From: JAFGRR01 sp964499235
GTDB lineage: Bacteria; Planctomycetota; Phycisphaerae; UBA1845; Fen-1342
Direction of reading: 5' to 3'
Assembly (NCBI GenBank): GCA_964499235.1
Contig: CAZCKC010000100.1
Coordinates: forward strand, 1 to 13,728
DNA: 13,728 nt
Made by a program: the position numbers and the translations under genes. Numbering within the stretch: position 1 is the stretch's first letter; each line of letters opens with the position of its first letter. Of this stretch, positions 1-7,957 are shown in pieces. The notes beneath the pieces were generated by a model. That model saw only the letters and a list, made by a program, of their open reading frames with translations. It was not told the origin of the DNA and searched no databases.

Positions 1-112
1 TGGCCGATGGCGTTTTGACCTTGTTTTGAAGGGTCAAACCGGGGTTGCGTCTCCTCGGATCGGACCACGACCGCAGAAAGCAGTGGGGGTTCAATATGCC
101 CTGCACCACTGA

Positions 113-364
113 CGATGGTGGCGATACCCCATCGGCGCTCTCGGTCAGGGTGACTGGAAGGCGCTGCGGGGACAGCAGCGCGTCGTTGAGATGAGCGAAC
201 CGGACGAGAGCCTTCGAGAGATCGACGTCTGGAGTTAGCGGCCAGGAATTCTGGCCGAAGGAGACCGCGTTGATCGACTCTCGCTGTACCTGTCGCGACG
301 CGACCACCCAGATGAGCGGATCGCGGCCGCGCTGGATGAGATGATGAAGGAACTGCCGTGGTGA
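113..364 (+). pseudogene. Disrupted partner (putative antitoxin) ORF of an AbiE-like pair
   Basis: One reading frame runs from just after a TGA at 110-112 to a TGA at 362-364 and is broken by a single in-frame TAG at 236-238. Before the TAG it reads DWKALRGQQRVVEMSEPDES and then ends EIDVWS; after it comes DRLSLYLSRRDHPDERIAAA and then LDEMMKELPW. The protein-like composition on both sides of the stop suggests one gene with a nonsense mutation, already missing its 5' part. Its stop overlaps the start of the next fragment as GTGA, the usual coupling of a small regulator or antitoxin gene to its partner. That it was the antitoxin is inferred from position only; I recognise no named domain. A short ATG-started ORF at 191-238 lies in the same frame and is probably not a separate gene. 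Confidence 0.4.
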
Positions 365-513
365 TCGGGCTGGACATCTTTCGCGCGGATTTCGACGCGT
401 ATGCGGACCGCTACCTGCTCATCGGTGGGGCGGCCTGTGATCTGCTCTTGGACGAGGCTGGTTTGACGTTCCGTGCTACCAAGCACCTGGACAGTTACGC
501 GTCACGCAGCTGA
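361..513 (+). pseudogene. Truncated AbiEii/AbiGii-type nucleotidyltransferase (toxin) fragment
   Basis: The 50-residue product starts MIGLDIFRADFDAYADRYLL and continues IGGAACDLLLDEAGLTFRAT, followed by KHLD. This matches the N-terminus of the DUF1814/AbiEii nucleotidyltransferase family, where the segment normally reads IGG-A-DLL...FRATKDLD and holds the catalytic acidic residues. Here KDLD has become KHLD and the frame then runs into unrelated residues and stops, so at least three quarters of the usual protein is missing and it should be inactive. The GTG at 361 is preferred because it gives MIGLD, overlaps the upstream stop (GTGA), and has AAGGA about 9-12 bases upstream. AbiE systems are type IV toxin-antitoxin modules; this is a dead remnant of one. 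Family assignment is fairly sure, function is lost. Confidence 0.6.
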
Positions 514-546
514 ATCGCGAATGAACTGCAGCTGACAAAGCGTTCA

Positions 547-570
547 CCCCGGCCTGCCCAGAAGCCGGGG
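547..570. other. Perfect hairpin, 7-bp stem
   Basis: CCCCGGC (547-553) pairs with GCCGGGG (564-570) around a 10-base loop. It lies between the dead toxin fragment and the radical SAM gene. No T-tract follows on either strand, so calling it a terminator would be a guess. Confidence 0.35.
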
Positions 571-603
571 AGCACTGCCACGACTCACGTCGGTCTGCAC
601 GGC

Positions 604-625
604 CGGCGCGGAACAGGCCGCGCCG
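604..625 (-). terminator. GC hairpin downstream of the radical SAM gene
   Basis: CGGCGCGG (604-611) pairs perfectly with CCGCGCCG (618-625) around a 6-base loop, 28 bases beyond the stop codon of the minus-strand radical SAM gene. The position suits transcript termination or 3'-end protection. There is no run of T on the minus strand after it, so an intrinsic terminator is not proven. Confidence 0.3.
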
Positions 626-653
626 TCTGATCTGTCCACATCTCAGCGGGCGG

Positions 654-1682
654 TCATGTACGCCGCCAAGCGTAAAACCGCGAGGGGCCTTGGCGGACCT
701 GCCAATCGGCTTCACGCATGATCTCGCGGCAGCGCGGGACGGTCATGCCGCGGCTGTCTTCCGTGCGTTCGCTGGTATCGCGCGGGTTGGCGCCGACTTC
801 GGCCCAGAACAGGTTGGCCCCCGCGGCGGCGCCGAGGGCATTGGGCTCATGGGTGCAGATGCCGGGGATGCTCAGCGGCAACACCACGCGACAGACGGCG
901 AGAATGTGCGCCATCCGCGCCTCGCTGACCTGGCCGAGCGGCGCGAGCTTCGTATCGGGAATCACGATGCGGCGCGCAGAGCCACTGTAGACGGGTTCCG
1001 CCTCCCGCGTGATCAGGAGCTTCTCGGCCAGTTCCTCCGGCGTGTGCTCGGGACCAACGGGTTCCAGGCAGGTGCCGAGGCTCAGGCCGGCTGCGTGGAT
1101 CGCCCGGAACGTCGCGAAACGCTGCTCCACCGGAATCTTCGTGGCCGCGCCTTCGCCGAGCCGCACCGCGTGATACACCCCGGCGAACCCCGCTTGCTTC
1201 AACTCGTGCGCTTCGTCCACGTCGAAATCGCCGATGTTGGCGATGAGCGTGGTCTCCGGCCTCAGGGCAGTCCGCACGGCCACGCCGTACTCGAGGAAGC
1301 GCCGAAACGGCAGGATGCCCGTCGCCATCAGGAACACGGCGTTGGCCCCGTCCGCCTCCAGCTTGCACGCCCGCGCGACGACGTCGTCGACGTCGAACTC
1401 GTGCTGTTCGGTGAAGATTTCGTGGCACTGGGCGAAGGCGCAGAACAGGCAGTTCCGCGGACACGGGCCGACATTCACCGACATCTGGCCGTGCACCTCG
1501 GATCGGCCGTCGCAGGCGCGCTCCGACAGGCGCCGGGCCGCCGCGATCAGCAGCGCGGACTCGGCCGAGAAGGTCGGAATGCGGAACAACGCCGCCACGT
1601 CTTCCGGATCGCCGATCGGGGTACCCTGTTCGGCTTCACCGATGGCGCGCTGCACGTGCGTGTCGACCTGTGTCGCTAACAT
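654..1682 (-). CDS. Radical SAM enzyme, biotin-synthase (BioB)-like
   Basis: Predicted 342-residue radical SAM protein. Residues 74-81 contain the [4Fe-4S]/SAM-binding CxxxCxxC (C74, C78, C81) in the context VNVGPCPRNCLFCAFAQ. The rest fits a TIM-barrel of the BioB/HydE/PylB type, and the C-terminal segment around GAAAGANLFWAEVGANPRD resembles the end of the BioB barrel (BATS region). I cannot confirm the extra [2Fe-2S] ligands that true biotin synthase needs, and no other biotin genes are nearby, so the substrate is unknown. The start is ATG at 1682, because GGGAGG sits about 8 bases upstream; an in-frame ATG at 1745 would add 21 residues of poor composition and no ribosome site. It is divergent from the SDR/hydrolase pair. 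Family is sure, reaction is not. Confidence 0.85.
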   Translation of the reverse strand: MLATQVDTHVQRAIGEAEQGTPIGDPEDVAALFRIPTFSAESALLIAAARRLSERACDGRSEVHGQMSVNVGPCPRNCLFCAFAQCHEIFTEQHEFDVDDVVARACKLEADGANAVFLMATGILPFRRFLEYGVAVRTALRPETTLIANIGDFDVDEAHELKQAGFAGVYHAVRLGEGAATKIPVEQRFATFRAIHAAGLSLGTCLEPVGPEHTPEELAEKLLITREAEPVYSGSARRIVIPDTKLAPLGQVSEARMAHILAVCRVVLPLSIPGICTHEPNALGAAAGANLFWAEVGANPRDTSERTEDSRGMTVPRCREIMREADWQVRQGPSRFYAWRRT

Positions 1683-2035
1683 CCGCGGACACCTCCCTGC
1701 TGATTCGAGTCGGCCCAGCCCGACGTTAGAACGCGGTCCGGGCAACGTTCACCCAACTCCCTGTTTACGGATGACCGATCCGCGCGTCAACCGGGGCACC
1801 GCGCTGCCTGGTCGCCGTTGAATCGCCGAATAACCCGTCGTCCCAGAAAAGTTCTCCTCAAAGGCGGGCGCCGAGGGAGCCGCCGGCGTCGATCCCGCGG
1901 CCGCACCTTTTTGCGGATGCCACGGCGTGGTGAGCCGCCTAGGATCCGAACGAGGACGGCCGGTACGGCGTGGCGACTGGAATCCACCGCCGTGGGGCAC
2001 TCGTCCCGCCCGCCCAGTAAAGAGGGAGTCACGAG
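1683..2035. other. Divergent intergenic region (353 bp), no gene seen
   Basis: This stretch separates the minus-strand radical SAM gene from the plus-strand dehydrogenase and should hold both promoters. Open frames cross it, but their sequences look like antisense or low-complexity translation and none carries a recognisable motif. I see no convincing -35/-10 pair, operator or repeat. Confidence 0.5.
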
Positions 2036-2869
2036 ATGTCCGATCAGGCTGCCACGCAATCTCTCCCCCGCCGGCTCGCCAACCGGGTGGCGCTGGTAAC
2101 CGGTGGCCTGTCCGGCATCGGCCGGGCGGTCGCACAGCGTTTCGCTGCCGAAGGCGCCCGCGTGGCCGTCAATCACCGCAAGCCGGACGATCCACGCTGC
2201 GCTGAAGTCCGAGCCGCACTCACGGCCCCGGCACACGTCGATGATGAGGCGGTGCTGATGGTTGCCGGGGACGTATCCAAGGGCGCTGATGCGGAACACA
2301 TCGTCGCCGAGACGGTGCGGAAGTGGGGGCGGCTCGACCTGCTCGTCAACAACGCGGGCATTCAGGTCGAGCGTCCCAGTCACGAGCTGTCGCCGGAGGA
2401 CTTTGACAAGGTGGTCAACGTCAACCTGCGCGGCGCCGCGCTGTGTTCGCTCGCGGCCATTCGACAATTTCGCACGCAGGCGGGGGGCGGCGGTGTCATC
2501 CTGAACAACTCGAGCGTGCACGAGATCATCCCCAAGCCCGGCTTTCTCGGGTATTCGGTGTCCAAGGGCGGGTTGCGGAACCTGACGCGGACGCTCGCGC
2601 TCGAGTACGCGGCGGAAGGGATTCGCGTCAACGCGGTTGCTCCCGGCGTGGTCGATACGCCGATGAACGAGTCGCTGGCCGACGACGAGGCCCGCCAGGC
2701 GGTGCTCGCGCACATCCCACTCGGGCACATCGCCCGGCCGGCAGACATTGCCGCGATCTTCGCGTTTTTGGCCACGGACGAAGCCGCATGCATCACGGGC
2801 CAGACGATCTTCGTGGACGCCGGGCTGACCATGTACCCCGGGTTTCGGGAGAACTGGTCATCCGACTAG
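2036..2869 (+). CDS. Glucose 1-dehydrogenase-like short-chain dehydrogenase (SDR)
   Basis: Predicted 277-residue cytosolic NAD(P)-dependent oxidoreductase of the classical SDR family. The cofactor-binding motif TGGLSGIG is at residues 22-29, NNAG at 105-108, and the catalytic Ser160, Tyr173 and Lys177 lie in SSVHE and YSVSK. The SSVHEIIPKPGFLGYSVSKG segment and the ending GLTMYPGF closely resemble Bacillus-type glucose 1-dehydrogenases (SSVHEMIPWP; a TMYPSF-like end), which oxidise beta-D-glucose to gluconolactone. Other SDRs share parts of this pattern, so a different sugar or polyol substrate is possible. The ATG at 2036 has GAGGGAG about 8 bases upstream. A glycoside hydrolase follows 36 bases downstream on the same strand, probably in one operon, which supports a glucose-related role. 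Confidence 0.85.
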   Translation: MSDQAATQSLPRRLANRVALVTGGLSGIGRAVAQRFAAEGARVAVNHRKPDDPRCAEVRAALTAPAHVDDEAVLMVAGDVSKGADAEHIVAETVRKWGRLDLLVNNAGIQVERPSHELSPEDFDKVVNVNLRGAALCSLAAIRQFRTQAGGGGVILNNSSVHEIIPKPGFLGYSVSKGGLRNLTRTLALEYAAEGIRVNAVAPGVVDTPMNESLADDEARQAVLAHIPLGHIARPADIAAIFAFLATDEAACITGQTIFVDAGLTMYPGFRENWSSD

Positions 2870-2905
2870 ATCGGCGTGCGGGGCCCCGCCAGGAAGGAGA
2901 ACGAT

Positions 2906-4183
2906 TTGTCGTCGATGGAAGCAGCCCGCGGACTGACGGACGAGGCGTTTGAGCGCTCCGTCGATCTCCTGCGGCGCAATGCAACGCCACAGGGTTTCGT
3001 CGCCTCCGGTGAACGACACGGCCCGAACTATTATGCCGTCTGGGGCCGGGACGGGTCGATCTGTGCGATCGGGGCCCTGTTCAGCGGCGATGAAACGGTG
3101 CGGCAGGCTGGGGTCACGACGTTGCACAATTTGGCCCGCAACCAGGCGGAGAACGGTCAGATCCCCTCTTACATGCTGCTCGACGAGACGGACGAGATCA
3201 CCGACGTCGTCTATGGCGGGTTGGGAAATGTCACGACGATCGATTCGAACCTGTGGTTCCTGGTCGCCGCCCAGACGGCGTTCAGCAAGGCGCACCGCAG
3301 CGAGTTCATCAACGACGACTTCATGACGGTGTACCAGCGGGTCTTCCGCCACTTGCGTTCGCTGGATTCGGACTCGTGCGGCCTGCTCGAAATCCCGGTT
3401 GCGGGCGACTGGTCGGACATCCTCGACCGGTCCTATCACGTGCTTTACGACGAGGTGTTATGGTACCGAGCGCTAAAGTGCGCTGCTATTCTGAGCCGGC
3501 AACGCAAGCGCACCGCGGACGCCGACGACTTCGAGCGACGCGCGGCGATCGTGGAACGCCGGCTTAACAGCCAGTTCTGGTGGACGCCGGAGGCGATGCG
3601 GGGCTGCATCGAGCAGTATTTCCTGGCCAACCCGATTCCGACCGATGAGGAGCTACCCTGGTACCAGAGCCACCTCAAGCCCTTCTGCAACCATTGGTAC
3701 CACCGGTTCGATGCCTTCGCGAACGTGCTCGCCGGCCTGATGGGCATCGCGCCGCCCGAGCGGATCGAGCAGATCCTCAAGCGGATCGACGAGCGCGGTC
3801 TGACCCGGCACCATCCCCTGCAGGTGCTCGACCCCGTGATCGAGGAAGGCGACGCTGATTGGGATCAGGTCTACGCGAAGAAAGAGCCGGCCTATGCCTA
3901 TCACAACGGCGGGATCTGGCCGTTTGCCGGGGCGTTCTGGGTGGTGCTGCTGGCCCGTCAGGGACACGCCGAACAGGCCGAGCGGGCCCTGGGCCAACTC
4001 GCCGGGTCGCTCCGGGCGGCCGCCGATGATGAAGACGCCTGGGCGTTCTACGAGTACTTCACCGGCGACGCGGGCCAACCCGCGGGCCATCGCCTGCAGA
4101 GCTGGAACGCGGCCACGTACATCATGGCCTACCGCGCGGTGTATGACGGCGAGTATGCATGCTTCAGCAAGCTGGAGACTTGA
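2906..4183 (+). CDS. (alpha/alpha)6-barrel glycoside hydrolase, neutral invertase (GH100)/amylo-alpha-1,6-glucosidase-like
   Basis: Predicted 425-residue soluble enzyme without a signal peptide. Recognisable pieces in order are YYAVWGRDGS (WGRDGS 46-51), GQIPSY (84-89), DSNLWF (113-118), EIPVAGDWSD (162-171), a C-terminal HNGGIWPF, then YEYFTGDAG (Glu383) and QSWNAATYI. These match the layout of neutral/alkaline invertases and bacterial amylo-1,6-glucosidase-like proteins, in which an Asp in the middle and a Glu in the C-terminal E-Y segment act in catalysis; D168 and E383 are my candidates by position. Substrate (sucrose or an alpha-glucan oligosaccharide) is not decided by sequence alone. 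The start is TTG at 2906, with AAGGAG 6 bases upstream; ATG at 2915 would be 15 bases away and GTG at 2876 has no such site. It follows the glucose dehydrogenase-like gene by 36 bases. Confidence 0.8.
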   Translation: MSSMEAARGLTDEAFERSVDLLRRNATPQGFVASGERHGPNYYAVWGRDGSICAIGALFSGDETVRQAGVTTLHNLARNQAENGQIPSYMLLDETDEITDVVYGGLGNVTTIDSNLWFLVAAQTAFSKAHRSEFINDDFMTVYQRVFRHLRSLDSDSCGLLEIPVAGDWSDILDRSYHVLYDEVLWYRALKCAAILSRQRKRTADADDFERRAAIVERRLNSQFWWTPEAMRGCIEQYFLANPIPTDEELPWYQSHLKPFCNHWYHRFDAFANVLAGLMGIAPPERIEQILKRIDERGLTRHHPLQVLDPVIEEGDADWDQVYAKKEPAYAYHNGGIWPFAGAFWVVLLARQGHAEQAERALGQLAGSLRAAADDEDAWAFYEYFTGDAGQPAGHRLQSWNAATYIMAYRAVYDGEYACFSKLET

Positions 4184-4192
4184 CTCGCCCCC

Positions 4193-5575
4193 TCAGGTGT
4201 CGATCGACGCGAACAGCGTATTGAGCGATTCCGCCAGCGTCGGATGGCTGAAGACGCCGTCACGCAGCGCGCTGGCGGTCAGCCCGCCCAGCATGGCGAT
4301 CTGGATCATGGCCGCCACCTCGCCCCCCTCCGGGCCGAGAATCGCTGCGCCCAGGACCCGGTCGGTGTCGGCGTCGATCACCGCCTTCATCATGCCCCGC
4401 GTCTCGTCGATTTCCAACGCTCGGGCCGAGTGGGTCATCGGCATGCGCGCGACCCGCACGCGCTTTCCCGCGGACTGTGCCCCCTGCTCGCTCAGGCCGA
4501 TCCGGCCCAGCTGGGGGTCGATGAAAACCGTGTACGGAACGAGCCGGCCAGCGGTCGTTCGCACCCCACCATCGAGCAGGTTGGCCTGCAACACCCGGAA
4601 ATCATCGTACGAGATGTGGGTAAACTGCGGCCCGCCTTTCACATCGCCGACGGCGTAGACGCCGGAGACGGTTGTTTCCAGGTGCTCGTTGACGCGCACG
4701 AAGCCCCGGTCATCCGCTTCGATCCCCGCCGCCGCGAGGGCCAACTCGTCGGTGTTCGGCTTGCGCCCCGTCGCCACGAGCAGATGCGAGCCGCCGATCG
4801 TGGTCTCACCCGCTGACGTGTCCAGCATCAAATTCAAGTCGCCCGCTTTGCCGCGCACGGCCGTGGCCTCGGCGGACAGGTGCAGCGTGATCCCGTCTTC
4901 CCGCAGGATCTCGTGAACGGCCTCCGCAACGTCGGCGTCCTCGCGTTCCAGGAGCTGTGGTCCCCGTTGCACGATCGTCACGTCTCTGCCGAAGCGGCGG
5001 AACATCTGCGCGAATTCCAGCCCCACATACCCACCCCCGAGAACGATCAGGTGCTGTGGCAGCGTGTCGAGCTCCATGATGCTGGTCGAGTCCAGATAGG
5101 GCACGTCGCCAAGCCCTGTGATCGGCGGGATCAGCGGGCGGGCGCCGGTGTCGATCACGATCGTTTCGGCCGCCAGCTTGCGCTCGCCGCCGTCTTTCAT
5201 CTGGACGGTCAATTCATGCGGGGCCGTAAAGGCGGCCGTACCGCGGATCAGCTCTACGCCGGTATCGACGAGGCGCTTTTCGCTGCCTTCGCGGAACATC
5301 TGGACGATATCGCGTTTCCGGCGACGTACGACATCCCAGGTTGTCTCGGCGGGGCCGCCCTCAACACCAAAGTCACCACTGCGAGCAACGACGTGGGCCG
5401 CCCGCGCACTGGCGATAAGCGTCTTGGTGGGGGTGCAGCCGTCGTTCACGCAGGTCCCGCCGACGTGCCGGCGCTCCACGAGCGCCGTGCGCCGGCCGGC
5501 TCCCGCCAAGGCGCCCGCGAGTGGGCTGCCGCCTTGTCCCGAACCGATTATGATCGCGTCGAATGTGTCGGGCAT
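4193..5575 (-). CDS. FAD-dependent pyridine nucleotide-disulfide oxidoreductase, mercuric reductase-like
   Basis: Predicted 460-residue class I flavoprotein disulfide reductase. FAD-binding GSGQGG is at residues 11-16, and the redox-active cysteines are Cys42 and Cys47 in GGTCVNDGCTPTK. A second nucleotide site is VLGGGYVGLEFA; the FAD contact VYAVGDVKG and the C-terminal dimer-interface domain follow, with the HPTLAE dyad (His444-Glu449). The C-terminal Cys-Cys pair and N-terminal metal-binding domain of true MerA are absent, so mercury reduction is not supported; a low-molecular-weight disulfide, lipoamide or quinone-type substrate is possible. The ATG at 5575 is preferred because AGGGAG lies about 9 bases upstream. 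The stop is 9 bases from the end of the convergent hydrolase gene. Confidence 0.85.
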   Translation of the reverse strand: MPDTFDAIIIGSGQGGSPLAGALAGAGRRTALVERRHVGGTCVNDGCTPTKTLIASARAAHVVARSGDFGVEGGPAETTWDVVRRRKRDIVQMFREGSEKRLVDTGVELIRGTAAFTAPHELTVQMKDGGERKLAAETIVIDTGARPLIPPITGLGDVPYLDSTSIMELDTLPQHLIVLGGGYVGLEFAQMFRRFGRDVTIVQRGPQLLEREDADVAEAVHEILREDGITLHLSAEATAVRGKAGDLNLMLDTSAGETTIGGSHLLVATGRKPNTDELALAAAGIEADDRGFVRVNEHLETTVSGVYAVGDVKGGPQFTHISYDDFRVLQANLLDGGVRTTAGRLVPYTVFIDPQLGRIGLSEQGAQSAGKRVRVARMPMTHSARALEIDETRGMMKAVIDADTDRVLGAAILGPEGGEVAAMIQIAMLGGLTASALRDGVFSHPTLAESLNTLFASIDT

Positions 5576-6044
5576 TGGTTGCGCTCCCTGATCGCAGCGC
5601 AAGATGCTATCCGCCCATGGGGGGTTTTCAATTCGTCATCCGCCGGGTGAAGCACGCCGGCGACCGAGCCCTGGATGCACTCCGACCCCCGCCAGGCCGG
5701 CACACGGCCCCCGAAGGCAGCGCGACACACCGGGAACCCAGACGACCCGCCCGCACCACCCACGTCGTGAGGCGCGGTGCGGTGTTACCGAACCCCAACT
5801 GCTCGACGCCCGTTACCGCGAGGGGCGGGTCGGCCTGTCGCCCGNNNNNNNNNNNNNNNNNNNNNNNNNNNNNNNNNNNNNNNNNNNNNNNNNNNNNNNN
5901 NNNNNNNNNNNNNNNNNNNNNNNNNNNNNNNNNNNNNNNNNNNNCCGGCTTCGGCCGCACGGGCGGATCGCCGCTGTTCGCCACCCCTTGCGCTGAGTAG
6001 CTGCCGGCGCCGGCTTCAACGCCGCGCGACAACCTCGCGACGGT
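5576..6044. other. Intergenic region with assembly gap
   Basis: Between the flavoprotein start and the antiporter stop there are about 270 bases, a 100-N gap, and another 100 bases. I see no supported gene in the readable parts. A 12-base perfect palindrome, GCCGGCGCCGGC, lies at 6003-6014, about 30 bases after the antiporter stop on the minus strand; it may form a 3'-end structure but has no T-tract. Sequence lost in the gap could hold a gene. Confidence 0.5.
5845..5944. other. Assembly gap (100 N)
   Basis: Exactly 100 Ns, the conventional filler for a gap of unknown size between contigs. The true distance, and even the adjacency of the flanks, is uncertain. Confidence 0.95.
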
Positions 6045-7349
6045 TCATGTTGGGCTGTGTTCCCCGTCCCCCTGCTCGCCCGGCTTCGCCTGAACGCGCC
6101 TGTTCTCGTGACGGCTCAGGTACCATTGACCGACTAAGGGATTGATGATCAACGTGACGAGCACCAAGGCGAATGCGACGCACACGAACAGTTGTCGATG
6201 CTGGTAATCTTCCGGTAAAGCCAACAACATGGCGACCGTCAGCGCTCCTTTCAGCCCCGCAATATTGATGGCATGCAGACCGTGCGCCGGTATTCGCCAG
6301 CGCGTCGGCGCCAGCAGCAGCGCTCCGCCGTAGACGCCGACACCCCGCGCCACCAGTAGCAGGACGGCCAGCGCCGGCACCGCTAGCCACGCGAGGTTCC
6401 AATCGTGCCCCCCGATCATCACGCCGAGCACGAAGAACAGGATGGCAGTGACGACGGTGTCCACGACCTCCCAGAACTGGAAAAAGAACCGGTCTTGCTC
6501 GGTTCGTTGCGATGACGGCTGGTCGTGGTCCTCACGCCGATGCAGGGTTGACAACGTGACGGCTGCGGCCATCACCGCGATCACGCCCGAGACATGCAAG
6601 AACGACTCCGCGAGGAAAAAGGTCAAGTAGACCGTAATCACTGGGATGAGGGCCCCGATGACCGGGTCGTGCAGCGCCCGCCACCGCCACAGCAACTGAT
6701 TCCCGATCCAGCCGGCGATTGCGCCCACCGAAAGACCGCCGACCATTACCAAGGCGAATCCCAACAAAGGCCAATCCACGACGAGGGCGGGACGGTCAAA
6801 CACCCGCGCGCTAATGATACCGAATAGAACCAGCGCGCTGCCATCGTTGAACATCGATTCGGCTTCGATGAGCGTGCGCAACCTTTCGGGCAGTTGCAGC
6901 CGTTTGCTGATGGCAATGATGGCCAGCGGATCCGTGGGTGATAACGCGGCGGCCAACAGCAGGGCGTCGGCCCAAGCGACGTCCAGCAGCCAACGCAATC
7001 CAAAAGCCAGAACCGCGAGCGTGAGCAGGAGGCCGCCGGTGGCAAGCAGAGCTGCGTCGACCGCCACCGACCGCAGCCGCTTGAACCGGAACTTTCGGCT
7101 GGCCTTGAAAATGAGCACCGGCAGGAACACGTGAAACGTCACTTCCGGTTCCAGCGTGAGCCTTGGTAAGGCCGGCCAATCGGTGGCGTGCGCCAGCAAC
7201 CCGTATCCCACTCCCGCCAGCAAGACCCAGGTGACCGGTGGGATCACCGCATCACGGGCGTAGTGCCGCAGCGCGCTCACCAGCAGCAGCAAGGCACAGC
7301 CGAGCGTCAGTAAACCAACAATCGCGGGTCCTCCAATGTGACGTGGCAT
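6045..7349 (-). CDS. CPA1-family Na+(K+)/H+ antiporter, NhaP-like
   Basis: Predicted 434-residue inner-membrane cation/proton antiporter with roughly 12 hydrophobic segments, a usual size for short NhaP-type proteins. Residues 137-141 read SPTDP, the unwound helix motif of CPA transporters, and 164-170 read ESMFNDG, containing the Asn-Asp pair (N168-D169) typical of electroneutral CPA1 exchangers. A later GLKGALTVAMLLALP matches the conserved GLRGA-type helix, with Lys in place of the common Arg. The hydrophilic C-terminus (NRRVQAKPGEQGDGEHSPT) is short, so there is no large regulatory tail. The start at 7349 gives a sensible first helix, although only a weak GGGTGA lies before the ATG. It appears to be a single gene; a role in pH or sodium homeostasis is inferred from the family. 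Confidence 0.85.
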   Translation of the reverse strand: MPRHIGGPAIVGLLTLGCALLLLVSALRHYARDAVIPPVTWVLLAGVGYGLLAHATDWPALPRLTLEPEVTFHVFLPVLIFKASRKFRFKRLRSVAVDAALLATGGLLLTLAVLAFGLRWLLDVAWADALLLAAALSPTDPLAIIAISKRLQLPERLRTLIEAESMFNDGSALVLFGIISARVFDRPALVVDWPLLGFALVMVGGLSVGAIAGWIGNQLLWRWRALHDPVIGALIPVITVYLTFFLAESFLHVSGVIAVMAAAVTLSTLHRREDHDQPSSQRTEQDRFFFQFWEVVDTVVTAILFFVLGVMIGGHDWNLAWLAVPALAVLLLVARGVGVYGGALLLAPTRWRIPAHGLHAINIAGLKGALTVAMLLALPEDYQHRQLFVCVAFALVLVTLIINPLVGQWYLSRHENRRVQAKPGEQGDGEHSPT

Positions 7350-7564
7350 TCACCCAATGCGGCCCGCTGAGCATCCGGCGGCACGCCATCCCGGCACGAG
7401 CCCGGAGCTTTTCTGATCGTACACTGCCCACACTTACCGATGGCGTGACAAGCCCGTTACCCTTACCTGGCGTCCGGATCGCGTCCAAAGGACAACCCGT
7501 CGCCGTGACCGACTACGGCAGCAAGTGCACGCACCGTTGGCCGTGGACTTTGCACGCTGGAGGT

Positions 7565-7587
7565 GGCGGCTCGCTCTCCGAGCCGCC
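7565..7587. other. Perfect 9-bp hairpin
   Basis: GGCGGCTCG (7565-7573) pairs with CGAGCCGCC (7579-7587) around the 5-base loop CTCTC. The plus strand continues TTCAC and the minus strand ACCTCC, so neither side has a full T-tract. It sits between the peroxiredoxin remnant and the antiporter, and could end minus-strand transcripts coming from the right. Confidence 0.4.
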
Positions 7588-7660
7588 TTCACAAACCCAA
7601 GACCAGTCCCCCGTCCGCGCCGCCGAAGGATCATCATCATGCAGCGCGCCGCCGACGTTC

Positions 7661-7957
7661 TTAGCCGCTCAACGAAAATCTTGGACTGGTCTGCAAAATA
7701 GCGGGTCGGCGGCCACCCGGGGAGTGCCGCGTTTGCTTGAAAGCCTCGGACACTTCGATCGCGTCATCGGGTCGCGCGTCGTTCGTAATCCCCATCCGCG
7801 AACGCGTAGCGGATGGTGCCCGGGCAATCAATCACGAACATCGCCAGGGCCGGCAACTCCCACCTGCCAGACGCGCTGGCCTTGCCCACAACCATGCAAA
7901 CCCGAAGCACTTCTCGCGTGTCGCGTCACCCACTGCGACGTGTAACTTGTTAGCCAT
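7661..7957 (-). pseudogene. Frameshifted peroxiredoxin (AhpC/TSA)-like remnant
   Basis: The pieces lie in shifted frames on the minus strand. From about 7957 one frame reads MANKLHVAVGDATREKCFGF and soon loses sense. After a shift near 7860 a second frame reads ELPALAMFVIDCPGTIRYAF followed by ADGDYERRAT and stops at 7764-7766. A third frame there continues DDAIEVSEAFKQTRHS. The middle piece closely follows the C-terminal strand-helix pattern of peroxiredoxin/thioredoxin-fold proteins (PAxFVIDxxGxIRYAxxxxDYxxRxxPDDxxxxL). The N-terminal half with the peroxidatic cysteine is not visible. At least two frameshifts are needed, so either the gene is dead or the assembly has errors here. It lies directly downstream of the YceI gene on the same strand. 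Confidence 0.45.

Noticed and set aside
14..38. TTTGACC / GGTCAAA inverted repeat with an 11-base loop at the left edge
   Set aside because: It could be an operator or a terminator, but its surroundings are cut by the window edge and no gene relation can be shown.
690..1679. Long plus-strand open frame (329 codons)
   Set aside because: It is antisense to the radical SAM gene, whose CxxxCxxC motif and ribosome site are convincing; the plus-strand product is Arg/His/Gly-rich without motifs, as expected for a high-GC shadow.
1787..2728. Minus-strand open frame (313 codons) across the SDR gene
   Set aside because: It is antisense to the well-supported dehydrogenase and has no recognisable domain.
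4193..5575. Naming the flavoprotein merA
   Set aside because: The C-terminal Cys pair and N-terminal metal-binding domain of MerA are absent and there is no mer context.
4880..5650. Plus-strand open frame (256 codons) over the flavoprotein
   Set aside because: Antisense shadow of the disulfide reductase gene; no motif.
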